Notes under the pieces: generated by a model
Seen by the model: the letters and a program-made list of their open reading frames with translations, nothing else
Told to the model about the DNA's origin: nothing
Database searches by the model: none
Assembly (NCBI GenBank): GCA_019415335.1
Contig: DXKH01000010.1
Coordinates: 1-17,000, forward strand
Length of the DNA: 17,000 nt
Direction of reading: 5' to 3'
DNA from: Citrobacter sp.
GTDB taxonomy: Bacteria > Pseudomonadota > Gammaproteobacteria > Enterobacterales > Enterobacteriaceae
Shown here: positions 9,602 through 16,610 of the stretch, in pieces
How the letters are laid out: each line of letters starts with the position of its first letter
Numbering within the stretch: the first letter of the stretch is position 1
Translations under genes and position numbers: made by a program

Positions 9602-10577
9602 TGAACAACGCGGCGTAGCACTGCTCATTGTACTCATGTTACTGGCGCTCATGGCTGCTCTGGCTGCAGACATGACGATCAGTTTTCACGGCCAGCTTCA
9701 TCGAACCCGCCAGGTAAACCATCATTTGCAACGGCAATATGATATTGAGCTGGCGGAGAAACTTGCGCTTGCCAGCCTCACCCAGGACGTTAAAGATAAC
9801 GACAGACAAACCACATTGCAGCAGTACTGGGCACAACCGCAACAGTTGCAGCTGGAAAATGGCAATACAGTGAAGTGGCAGTTACGCGATGCCCAGCACT
9901 GTTTTAATCTCAATGCCTTAGCAAAAATCTCTGACGCCCCGCTGGCTTCCCCTGATTTCCCCGCCCAGGTATTCAGTGCCCTGCTGATTAACGCCGGTAT
10001 CGATCGCGGAAACACCGATGAGATCGTGCAATCAATCGCTGACTATATTGATGCCGATGATTCGCCACGCTTTCACGGCGCAGAAGATAACTTTTACCAA
10101 AGCCAAACGCCGCCTCGCCATAGCGCCAATCAAATGCTTTTTCTGACCGGTGAATTGCGTCAGATAAAAGGCATAACCGAAAACATCTATCAGCGGCTTA
10201 TCCCGTATGTCTGCGTTCTCCCGACCTCGGAACTTAGCATCAATCTTAATATGCTAACGGAGAACGATATTCCGCTCTTCAGAGCATTATTCCTCAATAA
10301 CATCACGGATGCTGACGCTCGGGTCTTATTACAAAAAAGGCCCAGGGAAGGCTGGCTAACCACAGATGCATTTCTTTACTGGGCGCAGCAGGATTTCTCC
10401 GGCGTGAAGCCCCTGGTTGCTCAGGTGAAAGGGCATCTCTTTCCCTATAGCCGCTATTTTACGCTGAGTACGGAAAGTATCAGCGACGAACAATCCCAGG
10501 GATGGCAAAGCCATATTTTTTTCAACCGTAAACAGCAGAGCGCCCAAATCTATCGGCGTACGCTGCAACTCTACTAA
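9594..10577 (+). CDS. gspK: GspK, tip pseudopilin lacking Glu at +5
   Basis: 327 residues. Leader MNNEQRG with cleavage after Gly7, then VALLIVLM: the +5 position is Ile, not Glu, a normal trait of GspK that fits its place at the very tip, where no subunit lies above it. The large soluble domain includes the family segment HCFNLNAL (102-109) and the acidic motif around SIADYIDADD (147-156). Two cysteines (Cys103 and Cys207) could pair in the periplasm. It caps the pseudopilus with GspI and GspJ. The next gene, gspL, begins 14 bp later. Confidence 0.96.
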   Translation: MNNEQRGVALLIVLMLLALMAALAADMTISFHGQLHRTRQVNHHLQRQYDIELAEKLALASLTQDVKDNDRQTTLQQYWAQPQQLQLENGNTVKWQLRDAQHCFNLNALAKISDAPLASPDFPAQVFSALLINAGIDRGNTDEIVQSIADYIDADDSPRFHGAEDNFYQSQTPPRHSANQMLFLTGELRQIKGITENIYQRLIPYVCVLPTSELSINLNMLTENDIPLFRALFLNNITDADARVLLQKRPREGWLTTDAFLYWAQQDFSGVKPLVAQVKGHLFPYSRYFTLSTESISDEQSQGWQSHIFFNRKQQSAQIYRRTLQLY

Positions 10578-10591
10578 TCATAAGGATCGTG

Positions 10592-11755
10592 ATGCCTGAA
10601 TCGTTGATGGTAATACGTTCTTTCTCGACGCTGCGTAAGCATTGGGAATGGATGACGTTCTCCGCAGATAGCGTATCTTCGGTACATACGCTCACAGACG
10701 ATCTTCCGCTGGGGTCGCTGGCCGATCAGCCCGGTGCCGGAAATGTTCACCTTTTGATCCCACCTGAGGGTCTTTTATATCGTTCCCTCACGCTGCCCAA
10801 CGCCAAATACAAACTCACCGCGCAAACATTACAGTGGTTGGCGGAGGAGACATTACCCGACGCCAGCCAAAATTGGCACTGGACGGTTGTCGATAAACAA
10901 AACGAAAGTGTCGAGGTGATAGGCATTCAGTCGGAGAAACTCAGTCGTTATCTTGAGCGTTTACATACTGCCGGACTCAACGTGACGCGGGTTTTGCCAG
11001 ATGGCTGCTATCTTCCCTGGGAAGTAGATAGCTGGACTCTGGTTAACCAGCAAACAAGCTGGCTTATTCGCAGTGCCGCACATGCCTTCAACGAACTGGA
11101 TGAACACTGGTTACAGCATCTTGCTAACCAGTTTCCGCCTGAGAATATGCGTTGTTATGGTGTAGCGCCTCACGGCGTTGCAGCGGCCAATCCACTTATC
11201 CAGCATCCTGAAATACCATCACTGAGTTTGTATTCTGCCGATATTGCATTCCAGCGCTATGACATGCTGCATGGTGTTTTTCGTAAACAGAAAACTGTAG
11301 GCAAATCGGGAAAATGGCTCACCCGCCTGGCAGTAAGCTGTCTCGTTCTCGCCATTCTTTCTTTTGTTGGCAGCCGGGGCATCGCGCTCTGGCAAACGCT
11401 TAAGATTGAAGATCAACTTCAGCAACAACAGCAAGAAACCTGGCAACGTTATTTCCCGCAGATCAAACACACCCACAACTTTCGTTTTTACTTTAAGCAG
11501 CAACTCGCTCAGCAATATCCTGAAGCTGTACCGTTGCTCTATCATTTACAAACACTTCTGCTTGAACACTCTGAACTGCAGTTAATGGAGGCGAACTATA
11601 GCCAGAGGCAAAAGTCGCTGACCTTAAAAATGAGTGCTAAGAGTGAAGCCAATATCGATCGTTTCTGTGAGTTAACACAGTCCTGGCTTCCGATGGAAAA
11701 AACAGAAAAAGATCCGGTCAGTGGTGTATGGACAGTAAGGAACTCAGGGAAATGA
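10592..11755 (+). CDS. gspL: GspL, T2SS membrane anchor for the GspE ATPase
   Basis: 387-residue bitopic inner-membrane protein. The large cytoplasmic domain (1 to about 242) has an actin-like ATPase fold in the family and recruits GspE. A single hydrophobic segment lies at about 243-262, preceded by Lys/Arg-rich sequence. A Gln-rich coiled stretch (about 274-283) leads into the periplasmic ferredoxin-like domain that binds GspM. I chose the ATG at 10592, which has TAAGGA at 10581-10586; a GTG one codon earlier is in frame but is less likely. The stop overlaps the gspM start as ATGA. Confidence 0.95.
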   Translation: MPESLMVIRSFSTLRKHWEWMTFSADSVSSVHTLTDDLPLGSLADQPGAGNVHLLIPPEGLLYRSLTLPNAKYKLTAQTLQWLAEETLPDASQNWHWTVVDKQNESVEVIGIQSEKLSRYLERLHTAGLNVTRVLPDGCYLPWEVDSWTLVNQQTSWLIRSAAHAFNELDEHWLQHLANQFPPENMRCYGVAPHGVAAANPLIQHPEIPSLSLYSADIAFQRYDMLHGVFRKQKTVGKSGKWLTRLAVSCLVLAILSFVGSRGIALWQTLKIEDQLQQQQQETWQRYFPQIKHTHNFRFYFKQQLAQQYPEAVPLLYHLQTLLLEHSELQLMEANYSQRQKSLTLKMSAKSEANIDRFCELTQSWLPMEKTEKDPVSGVWTVRNSGK

Positions 11756-12213
11756 TTAAATCATGGTGGGCAGAAAAATCCACATCGGAAAAACAGATCA
11801 TTGCGGCACTGGCGGTTCTCTCGCTCGGCGTTTTTTGTTGGCTTGCGGTGATAAAACCGATAGATACCTACATTGAAGAGCATCAGTCCCACGCGCAAAA
11901 AATTAAGAAGGACATCAAATGGATGCAGGATCAAGCGAGCACCCATGGTTTACTCGGTCATCCAGCGCTTACGCAGCCCATCAAAAATATCCTTCTCGAA
12001 GAAGCAAAACGTGAAAATTTGACTATCACGCTGGAAAACGGTCCGGACAATACTCTGACAATTAATCCTGTCACAGCTCCCCTCGAAAACGTCTCCCGCT
12101 GGCTCACTACGGCACAGATAACATACGGTATTGTTATTGAAGACCTTCAGTTTACTCTTGCCGGAAACGAAGAGATCACCCTCAAGCATTTGTCCTTCAG
12201 GGAGCAACAATAA
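11752..12213 (+). CDS. gspM: GspM, T2SS inner-membrane platform protein
   Basis: 153 residues from the ATG at 11752. Short cytoplasmic start, one hydrophobic segment at about 16-34, then a periplasmic coiled stretch and a small ferredoxin-like domain (about 75-150). It pairs with GspL and stabilises it. I chose this start over an in-frame ATG at 11728 because it makes the common ATGA overlap with gspL, has TAAGGA at 11736-11741, and gives the expected length. Its TAA stop overlaps the gspO ATG by one base. Many T2SS operons carry gspN next, but none is present here. Confidence 0.93.
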   Translation: MIKSWWAEKSTSEKQIIAALAVLSLGVFCWLAVIKPIDTYIEEHQSHAQKIKKDIKWMQDQASTHGLLGHPALTQPIKNILLEEAKRENLTITLENGPDNTLTINPVTAPLENVSRWLTTAQITYGIVIEDLQFTLAGNEEITLKHLSFREQQ

Positions 12214-12890
12214 TGACAATGTTACTGCCGCTCTTCATTCTGGTTGGTTTTATTGCAGGTTATTTTGTTAATGCCATGGCCTATCACCTCTCGCCTTTGG
12301 AGGATAAAACGGCGTTAACGTTTCGCCAGGTATTGGTTCATTTCTGGCAAAAAAAATATGCCTGGCATGATACAGTGCCCCTGATACTTTGCGTTGCTGC
12401 TGCTATCGCCTGCGCCCTGGCACCTTTCACGCCCATCGTGACTGGCGCACTCTTTCTCTATTTCTGTTTCGCACTCACGCTCAGTGTTATTGATTTTCGC
12501 ACTCAGCTCCTGCCCGACAAACTCACCTTACCGCTGCTCTGGCTTGGCTTGGTATTTAATGCGCAGTCTGGATTAATTGATTTACATGATGCGGTTTATG
12601 GCGCGGTCGCTGGCTATGGGGTGCTGTGGTGTGTTTACTGGGGCGTCTGGTTAGTTTGTCACAAAGAGGGATTGGGCTACGGTGATTTCAAGCTACTGGC
12701 CGCTGCAGGCGCGTGGTGTGGCTGGCAAACGTTGCCAATGATACTGCTGATTGCCTCGCTGGGTGGCATTGGTTACGCCATCGTTTCACAACTTCTGCAA
12801 CGCCGGACTATAACCACTATCGCATTCGGCCCGTGGCTTGCGCTCGGCAGCATGATAAACCTGGGATATCTGGCCTGGATCTCTTATTAA
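12213..12890 (+). CDS. gspO: GspO, prepilin peptidase (A24 family)
   Basis: 225-residue polytopic aspartic protease that removes the leaders of GspG, H, I, J and K. Both catalytic aspartates are visible: Asp94 in VIDFRTQLLPD and Asp158 in the GYGDFK motif. Hydrophobic segments lie at about 4-22, 55-72, 76-97, 104-121, 129-148, 172-194 and 204-222. The cytoplasmic loop between the first two segments (about 28-53) is short and has no cysteines. PilD-like enzymes have a longer loop there with two CxxC pairs, linked to zinc binding and N-methylation. Cleavage should be retained, but methylation of the new N-terminus is uncertain. The K-12 gene, also called hopD, is of this length. It is the last gene of the operon. 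Confidence 0.95.
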   Translation: MTMLLPLFILVGFIAGYFVNAMAYHLSPLEDKTALTFRQVLVHFWQKKYAWHDTVPLILCVAAAIACALAPFTPIVTGALFLYFCFALTLSVIDFRTQLLPDKLTLPLLWLGLVFNAQSGLIDLHDAVYGAVAGYGVLWCVYWGVWLVCHKEGLGYGDFKLLAAAGAWCGWQTLPMILLIASLGGIGYAIVSQLLQRRTITTIAFGPWLALGSMINLGYLAWISY

Positions 12891-12891
12891 C

Positions 12892-12911
12892 CGGGAGGGT
12901 TCTCCCTCCCG
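12892..12911. terminator. Hairpin between converging gspO and bfr
   Basis: Perfect 8-bp GC-rich stem CGGGAGGG/CCCTCCCG with loop TTCT in the 28-bp gap between two converging stop codons. Neither strand has a U-tract after the stem, so it does not meet the intrinsic-terminator pattern fully. It may act as a weak bidirectional terminator or a block to 3' exonucleases. Confidence 0.5.
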
Positions 12912-12918
12912 ACACGGC

Positions 12919-13395
12919 TCAACCTTCTTCGCGAATCTGTGCTTGCAGATAATTTTGCAGTCCCATCTTCTGAATCAGATCAAGTTCCGTTTCCAGCCAG
13001 TCGATATGGCCTTCTTCATCGCGCAAAATTTCTATCATCATATCGCGGCTGACGTAATCATGAACGCTATCGGCATAACCAATTGCCTCACGCAAATTCT
13101 TCGCGCCATCCAGCTCAAGTGCCAGATCAGAACGCAGCATTTCCTCAACATCTTCACCAATGTTCAGTTTGCCCAGGTCCTGTAAGTTTGGAAGACCTTC
13201 CAGAAAAAGAATGCGCTCAATATAACGATCGGCGTGTTTCATCTCATCAATGGATTCATGATACTCCACATCATTGAGACGTTTGAGACCCCAGTTTTTA
13301 AACATCCGGGCATGAAGAAAGTACTGATTGATTGCGACAAGCTCATTTCCCAACAGTTTGTTGAGATAATTTATAACTTTAGTATCACCTTTCAT
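12919..13395 (-). CDS. bfr: Bacterioferritin, haem-containing iron storage protein
   Basis: 158-residue four-helix ferritin that assembles into a 24-subunit shell with haem at subunit interfaces. It oxidises Fe(II) and stores it as ferric mineral in the cytoplasm. The full dinuclear ferroxidase site is present: Glu18, Glu51, His54, Glu94, Glu127 and His130. The haem ligand Met52 is also there. The ATG has AGGAG at 13403-13407. It lies downstream of bfd on the same strand, with a 71-bp gap that can fold (entered separately). No link to secretion is apparent; it is simply placed between the T2SS operon and chiA. Confidence 0.98.
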
Positions 13396-13456
13396 TTTTT
13401 GACTCCTTCGCTTCCACTCTTTGAAGCGTAGAACGGCTTACGAGTAAGTCAAAAAA
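13395..13456 (-). promoter_or_regulatory. Foldable bfd-bfr spacer over the bfr ribosome-binding site
   Basis: In the minus-strand mRNA a 10-nt segment UUUUUUGACU (13456-13447) is exactly complementary to AGUCAAAAAA (13404-13395), which lies between the bfr Shine-Dalgarno and the AUG. Between them sits a 6-bp hairpin CGCTTC/GAAGCG (arms at 13409-13414 and 13423-13428). A competing hairpin CTTA/TAAG (13437-13448) shares two bases with the long stem. The arrangement could limit ribosome access to bfr, but the long stem is mostly A-U and its stability is uncalculated. Confidence 0.35.
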
Positions 13457-13466
13457 CACACTCCGT

Positions 13467-13661
13467 TTATGCGGACTCCTTAAACTCCGGCAGTTGCATT
13501 AATTCATCCTCCATCACTTCACGCGCGGCCCGGACACATTTACCGCACTGATTGCCGACCGGAATGAATTTTTTTAATTGCTGGAACGAGTGGGGGGAAA
13601 ACTGGCGCACAGCCTGACGAATTTTTTTATCGCTGATACCATTACAAAGACAAACGTACAT
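13467..13661 (-). CDS. bfd: Bfd, bacterioferritin-associated [2Fe-2S] ferredoxin
   Basis: 64-residue BFD-like ferredoxin. The four cluster ligands are in the family order: Cys4 and Cys6 near the start (CxC), then Cys39 and Cys42 (CxxC). Basic residues (Lys and Arg at 12-20, 30-31 and 41-47) suit binding to the acidic Bfr surface. In characterised homologues Bfd docks near the Bfr haem and passes electrons inside so that stored iron is reduced and released. A GGGAG site lies at 13667-13671 before the ATG. It precedes bfr on the same strand, and a Fur-like sequence lies just upstream, which fits induction in iron starvation. Confidence 0.97.
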   Translation of the reverse strand: MYVCLCNGISDKKIRQAVRQFSPHSFQQLKKFIPVGNQCGKCVRAAREVMEDELMQLPEFKESA

Positions 13662-13691
13662 AGAGACTCCCGTATACTTTCTTCAAAAGTA

Positions 13692-13710
13692 AATGAAAAT
13701 AGTTCTTATT
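13692..13710. promoter_or_regulatory. Fur-like operator upstream of bfd
   Basis: The 19-bp plus-strand sequence AATGAAAATAGTTCTTATT agrees at 14 of the 18 informative positions with the symmetric Fur consensus AATGATAATNATTATCATT. It lies 31 bp upstream of the bfd start codon, where binding would cover the promoter. Regulation of bfd by Fur is known in E. coli; this exact site is my inference from pattern. Confidence 0.55.
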
Positions 13711-13763
13711 TCAATTGCAGAAAGACTCTTTTTTAAGCAAAGAATAGAAATATGAATAAAAAT

Positions 13764-13788
13764 AATGGGCTACCAAAAGTAGCCCATT
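13764..13788 (-). terminator. Second hairpin downstream of chiA
   Basis: Perfect 10-bp stem AATGGGCTAC/GTAGCCCATT around a 5-nt loop. On the minus strand it is followed by ATTTTATTC, a moderate U-rich tract. It stands 12 bp after the U-tract of the first chiA hairpin and would act as a backup terminator protecting bfd from chiA read-through. Confidence 0.65.
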
Positions 13789-13789
13789 G

Positions 13790-13822
13790 ACAAAAAATGC
13801 GGCGATACCGGAAGGTATCGCC
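13790..13822 (-). terminator. Intrinsic terminator of chiA
   Basis: Perfect 9-bp stem GGCGATACC/GGTATCGCC (13801-13822) with a four-base loop, beginning 8 bp after the chiA stop codon. On the minus strand the stem is followed by GCATTTTTTG, giving a run of six U residues in the RNA. This fits a rho-independent terminator for chiA. Confidence 0.85.
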
Positions 13823-13829
13823 AACACAT

Positions 13830-16532
13830 TTATTGCTTAGTAAACGGCGCGAAGATTTCGCTAAATGCGTACTTCGGAGCCTGTTCTTTAGTCAGACCGT
13901 GGAATTCCGGAGACAGGTTAGTGCCGCCCGGCAGGTCGCGCGCGATTGACCAGATACCAACCATACCGAGATTACGCTTCTGCGCATCCTGCATGACCAG
14001 ACGAGCATCAGAGAGATAGAACACCTCACCCTGAACGTCGTTCACGCCAACCATCGGCGTGGTACCCATCATGGCGTCAATTTCTGCATCACTCTTATTG
14101 CCATAGAGGCCTTTCAGCTGAGCATGCAGGTTGGCAATTGCAGACGTTGCACACTTACCGTGGATGTTCTGGCCTTCGGTGTTTGCAGACTGACAAATAG
14201 CGTTACCGTAGTCCATTGTCATCACGTTCACACCCGCCAGCTCAACACCTTTCGCTTTGGCATCGCTCAGGACATTCATCCCTTCCGGCGTCAGGCCTGT
14301 CGGCAGAATTGGCAAGGTATACCAGATAGCAATATCTTTGCCTTCTGACTTCCATTTATCCTGCACTTTCTTCACAGCAAGGTTACGACGTTCAATAGAT
14401 GCCTGATCCGCAACCCAGGTGCCTTCGATATCGAAGTCCAGGACTCTGAGGTTCAGGTTATCAACGATGTCATAATAATGCTGCATTAGATCGTCAACGT
14501 TCTTACAGGAAGCTGCCAGCGGGGCATTATTAGCACCACCGATAGACAGCATCACATCACCGCCGGCCTCACGCAGCGCTTTGATTTTGCTGTACTGAGC
14601 GTAATTCTGCATACCGTAAGCGGTCCCCCATGTCGGCAGACAGGTGTTCGCATCTTTACTCACCACAAACGCCAGCGTGAAGTGGTTGACGTTATGATTC
14701 TTAGCCAGCGCAGCCAGATCCGGGATCGTATTCAGCGTAAAGTCGACATACGGTGCATAAACGTGTTTCGGCCACGCTTTCTTCGGCGTACCTACGCGCT
14801 CTTTGGTTCCGGTCCAGTCAACAAAGACACGCCACGGGTTGCTGTCAGAAGGAGAAACTTTCTGCACTTTACTCTGAGAAATGTAGTTCTCACCGTTAAA
14901 GCGAATCAGCGTATCACTGGCATAAAGCGTTTCTGGATTAAACTGCGGCGCATTATTCAGCTCTTCGTTGCTATAGCTCTGAGTCTTACCTAACGGCTTC
15001 CACGGGCGACTATTGCTACCGGTGGCGTTTTGGTTCGCAACCAGAGCAGGGTTGTCACTTTGCGTCCAGAACAGCGCTTCATAAGCCTGCCCATCAACAA
15101 CAACGCGATCACCTTTCACGTACACGGTGGAAGCGGACCATGCTTTCGCCGGTTCGTATTTCTTCCACGGGTTATCGCCGCCGGGGACAAAGCCCCATGC
15201 GTCTTGATCGACAGAGGTTTTATAATGTGCATCGTTATAATCTACGATGCTGTTCGCGCTATACGCCTTGCTGGCCTGGAAACCATCCGCAATAATGACG
15301 CCGCCATTATCAATTTCACAGGTAGTCGGGTTACCGTACTGACTCATTTCCGCAGCGGTAGCTGTACGCACGAGACGCCATGGGTTATTGGAGTTTTCTA
15401 CACTGGTGCCACGCGGGCAATCTTCAGAACCAACCCACCAGGCATTCTGATAAACATTACCATTGAAGATAACATGGTAAATTTCGCTGCCTTCCTGGCC
15501 ACTCCACGCCTGCAGTGAGTAATCGTTACTGCTATCCGCTGGTGTTGATGGCTCGTTGTTATCCGGAGTTGGAGTAACTGGAGTTTCCGGTGTTTCCGGA
15601 GTTGGATCAACCGGAGTCACAGCACCGCCATTATTATCCGGCTTAACGGAACAGGAGCCTGGGTTACCATACTGAGTGATTTCTGTTGCCGTTGCCGCGC
15701 GAACATAACGCCATGGGTTGCTGGCATCGTTTTCTTTCGCATCGCCTGGGCAATTTGCCGCGCCTACCCACCAGGCGTTCTTATAAATGCTGCCGTTGTA
15801 GATAACGTACCATGTAGAAGAACCTTCCTGACCTTTCCAGGCTACAACAGCATAGTTGTCGTTTGACTTATCAGCTGGGGCTGGCTGAACATCAGGAGCC
15901 GGTTTAACGTCCGGTGCCGGTTTCACATCCGGTGCAGGCTGTGGTGCTGAAGTACAAGACTGTGGATTACTGGTTTCTGAGATTTCCGTTGCCGTAGCGG
16001 CACGAACATAACGCCATGGGTTGCTGGCATCATTGCCTTTCGCATCACCCGGGCAGTTAGAAGAGGCTACCCACCAGGCATTTTTATATACCGCACCATT
16101 AAAGACGACATACCAGGTTTGACCGCCCTGCTGTTTATTCCAGGCAACTACAGAAGAATTAGACGGAACAGTGCCCTGTGCTGGTGTAGCCGAACCGCCA
16201 TTAGCGGGCGTATTAGATGCTGGCGTATTTGAAGTTGAAGAAGATGAGCTTCCGCTCTTTTCGCAGGAAAGTGTATTGCCAAACTGACTAATTTCAGCAG
16301 CTGTTGCGGTACGCTTTAAACGCCACGGGTTAGTTGCATCATTTGCTTTCGCTTTTCCCGGGCAATTTGTAGAAGAAACCCACCAGGCATTTTCATAAAT
16401 TTTGCCATCGAAAATAACCTGATATTTATTACCACCTTGTTGATTATTCCATGCTTCCATTGCCAATGCTGGCAGAGAGGAACACACCAGCCCCATACCA
16501 ATCATAGATTTAGTAAATATATTTAATTTCAT
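13830..16532 (-). CDS. chiA: ChiA, secreted multimodular GH18 endochitinase
   Basis: 900 residues; I recall 897 in K-12, so a small linker indel is likely. Sec signal peptide at about 1-24 (cleavage after Ala-Leu-Ala). Four 64-residue repeats follow at 27-90, 130-193, 231-294 and 342-405, each with NAWWV, NPWR and two Cys 33 residues apart, resembling chitin-binding modules. Ser/Thr- and Pro-rich linkers join them. Three further Trp-rich CBM5/12-like modules lie at about 412-458, 463-513 and 529-570. The GH18 barrel (about 588-900) shows SIGG (663-666), the catalytic motif LDFDIE with Glu703 as proton donor, MTMDYG (771-776) and Trp861. ChiA hydrolyses chitin and in K-12 is exported by this Gsp system when H-NS silencing is lifted. 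AAGGGA lies just before the ATG. Confidence 0.96.
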   Translation of the reverse strand: MKLNIFTKSMIGMGLVCSSLPALAMEAWNNQQGGNKYQVIFDGKIYENAWWVSSTNCPGKAKANDATNPWRLKRTATAAEISQFGNTLSCEKSGSSSSSTSNTPASNTPANGGSATPAQGTVPSNSSVVAWNKQQGGQTWYVVFNGAVYKNAWWVASSNCPGDAKGNDASNPWRYVRAATATEISETSNPQSCTSAPQPAPDVKPAPDVKPAPDVQPAPADKSNDNYAVVAWKGQEGSSTWYVIYNGSIYKNAWWVGAANCPGDAKENDASNPWRYVRAATATEITQYGNPGSCSVKPDNNGGAVTPVDPTPETPETPVTPTPDNNEPSTPADSSNDYSLQAWSGQEGSEIYHVIFNGNVYQNAWWVGSEDCPRGTSVENSNNPWRLVRTATAAEMSQYGNPTTCEIDNGGVIIADGFQASKAYSANSIVDYNDAHYKTSVDQDAWGFVPGGDNPWKKYEPAKAWSASTVYVKGDRVVVDGQAYEALFWTQSDNPALVANQNATGSNSRPWKPLGKTQSYSNEELNNAPQFNPETLYASDTLIRFNGENYISQSKVQKVSPSDSNPWRVFVDWTGTKERVGTPKKAWPKHVYAPYVDFTLNTIPDLAALAKNHNVNHFTLAFVVSKDANTCLPTWGTAYGMQNYAQYSKIKALREAGGDVMLSIGGANNAPLAASCKNVDDLMQHYYDIVDNLNLRVLDFDIEGTWVADQASIERRNLAVKKVQDKWKSEGKDIAIWYTLPILPTGLTPEGMNVLSDAKAKGVELAGVNVMTMDYGNAICQSANTEGQNIHGKCATSAIANLHAQLKGLYGNKSDAEIDAMMGTTPMVGVNDVQGEVFYLSDARLVMQDAQKRNLGMVGIWSIARDLPGGTNLSPEFHGLTKEQAPKYAFSEIFAPFTKQ
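15318..16454 (-). repeat. Four in-frame repeats encoding 64-residue chitin-binding-like modules
   Basis: Copies lie at 16263-16454, 15954-16145, 15651-15842 and 15318-15509, each exactly 192 nt, separated by linkers of 117, 111 and 141 nt. In every copy the first Trp, the two Cys and the WW pair hold the same offsets (Trp to first Cys 29 residues, Cys to Cys 33). Copies 2 and 3 are most alike in protein sequence; copies 1 and 4 differ more. Confidence 0.9.
15885..15938 (-). repeat. 18-bp tandem repeat in a chiA linker (PAPDVK/Q x3)
   Basis: Three direct 18-nt units encode PAPDVK, PAPDVK and PAPDVQ (residues 199-216) in the linker between the second and third repeat modules. The units differ at only a few bases. 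A change in copy number would keep the reading frame and only alter linker length. Confidence 0.85.
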
Positions 16533-16581
16533 TATAATCCCTTGTAACGTAAAAACTGCAAAACAAAAGTCCTACGCAGGA

Positions 16582-16610
16582 ATTATTTACGTTTTACGAG
16601 AACCCTTCAA
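16582..16610 (-). promoter_or_regulatory. Candidate sigma-70 promoter of chiA
   Basis: On the minus strand TTGAAG at 16610-16605 (4 of 6 to the -35 consensus), a 17-bp spacer, and AATAAT at 16587-16582 (5 of 6 to the -10). This predicts a start near 16575 and an untranslated leader of about 43 nt. Reasonable by pattern only; the AT-rich setting makes chance matches common. Confidence 0.45.

Noticed and set aside
11728..11751. Longer N-terminal form of GspM
   Set aside because: The eight extra residues overlap the end of gspL further than needed; the ATG at 11752 has TAAGGA upstream and forms the ATGA overlap.
15030..15518. 162-residue plus-strand open frame antisense to chiA
   Set aside because: It lies wholly inside the chiA repeat modules and linkers, has no ribosome-binding site or recognisable domain, and chiA in this span is strongly supported.
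15885..15938. Short regular repeats as a CRISPR array
   Set aside because: Units are 18 bp, directly adjacent without unique spacers, and code in frame for a Pro-rich linker.
16546..16593. AACGTAAA/TTTACGTT arms flanking the chiA leader as a riboswitch
   Set aside because: The 8-bp arms are separated by 32 nt with little internal pairing, and one overlaps the candidate -10, so no riboswitch-like fold is supported.
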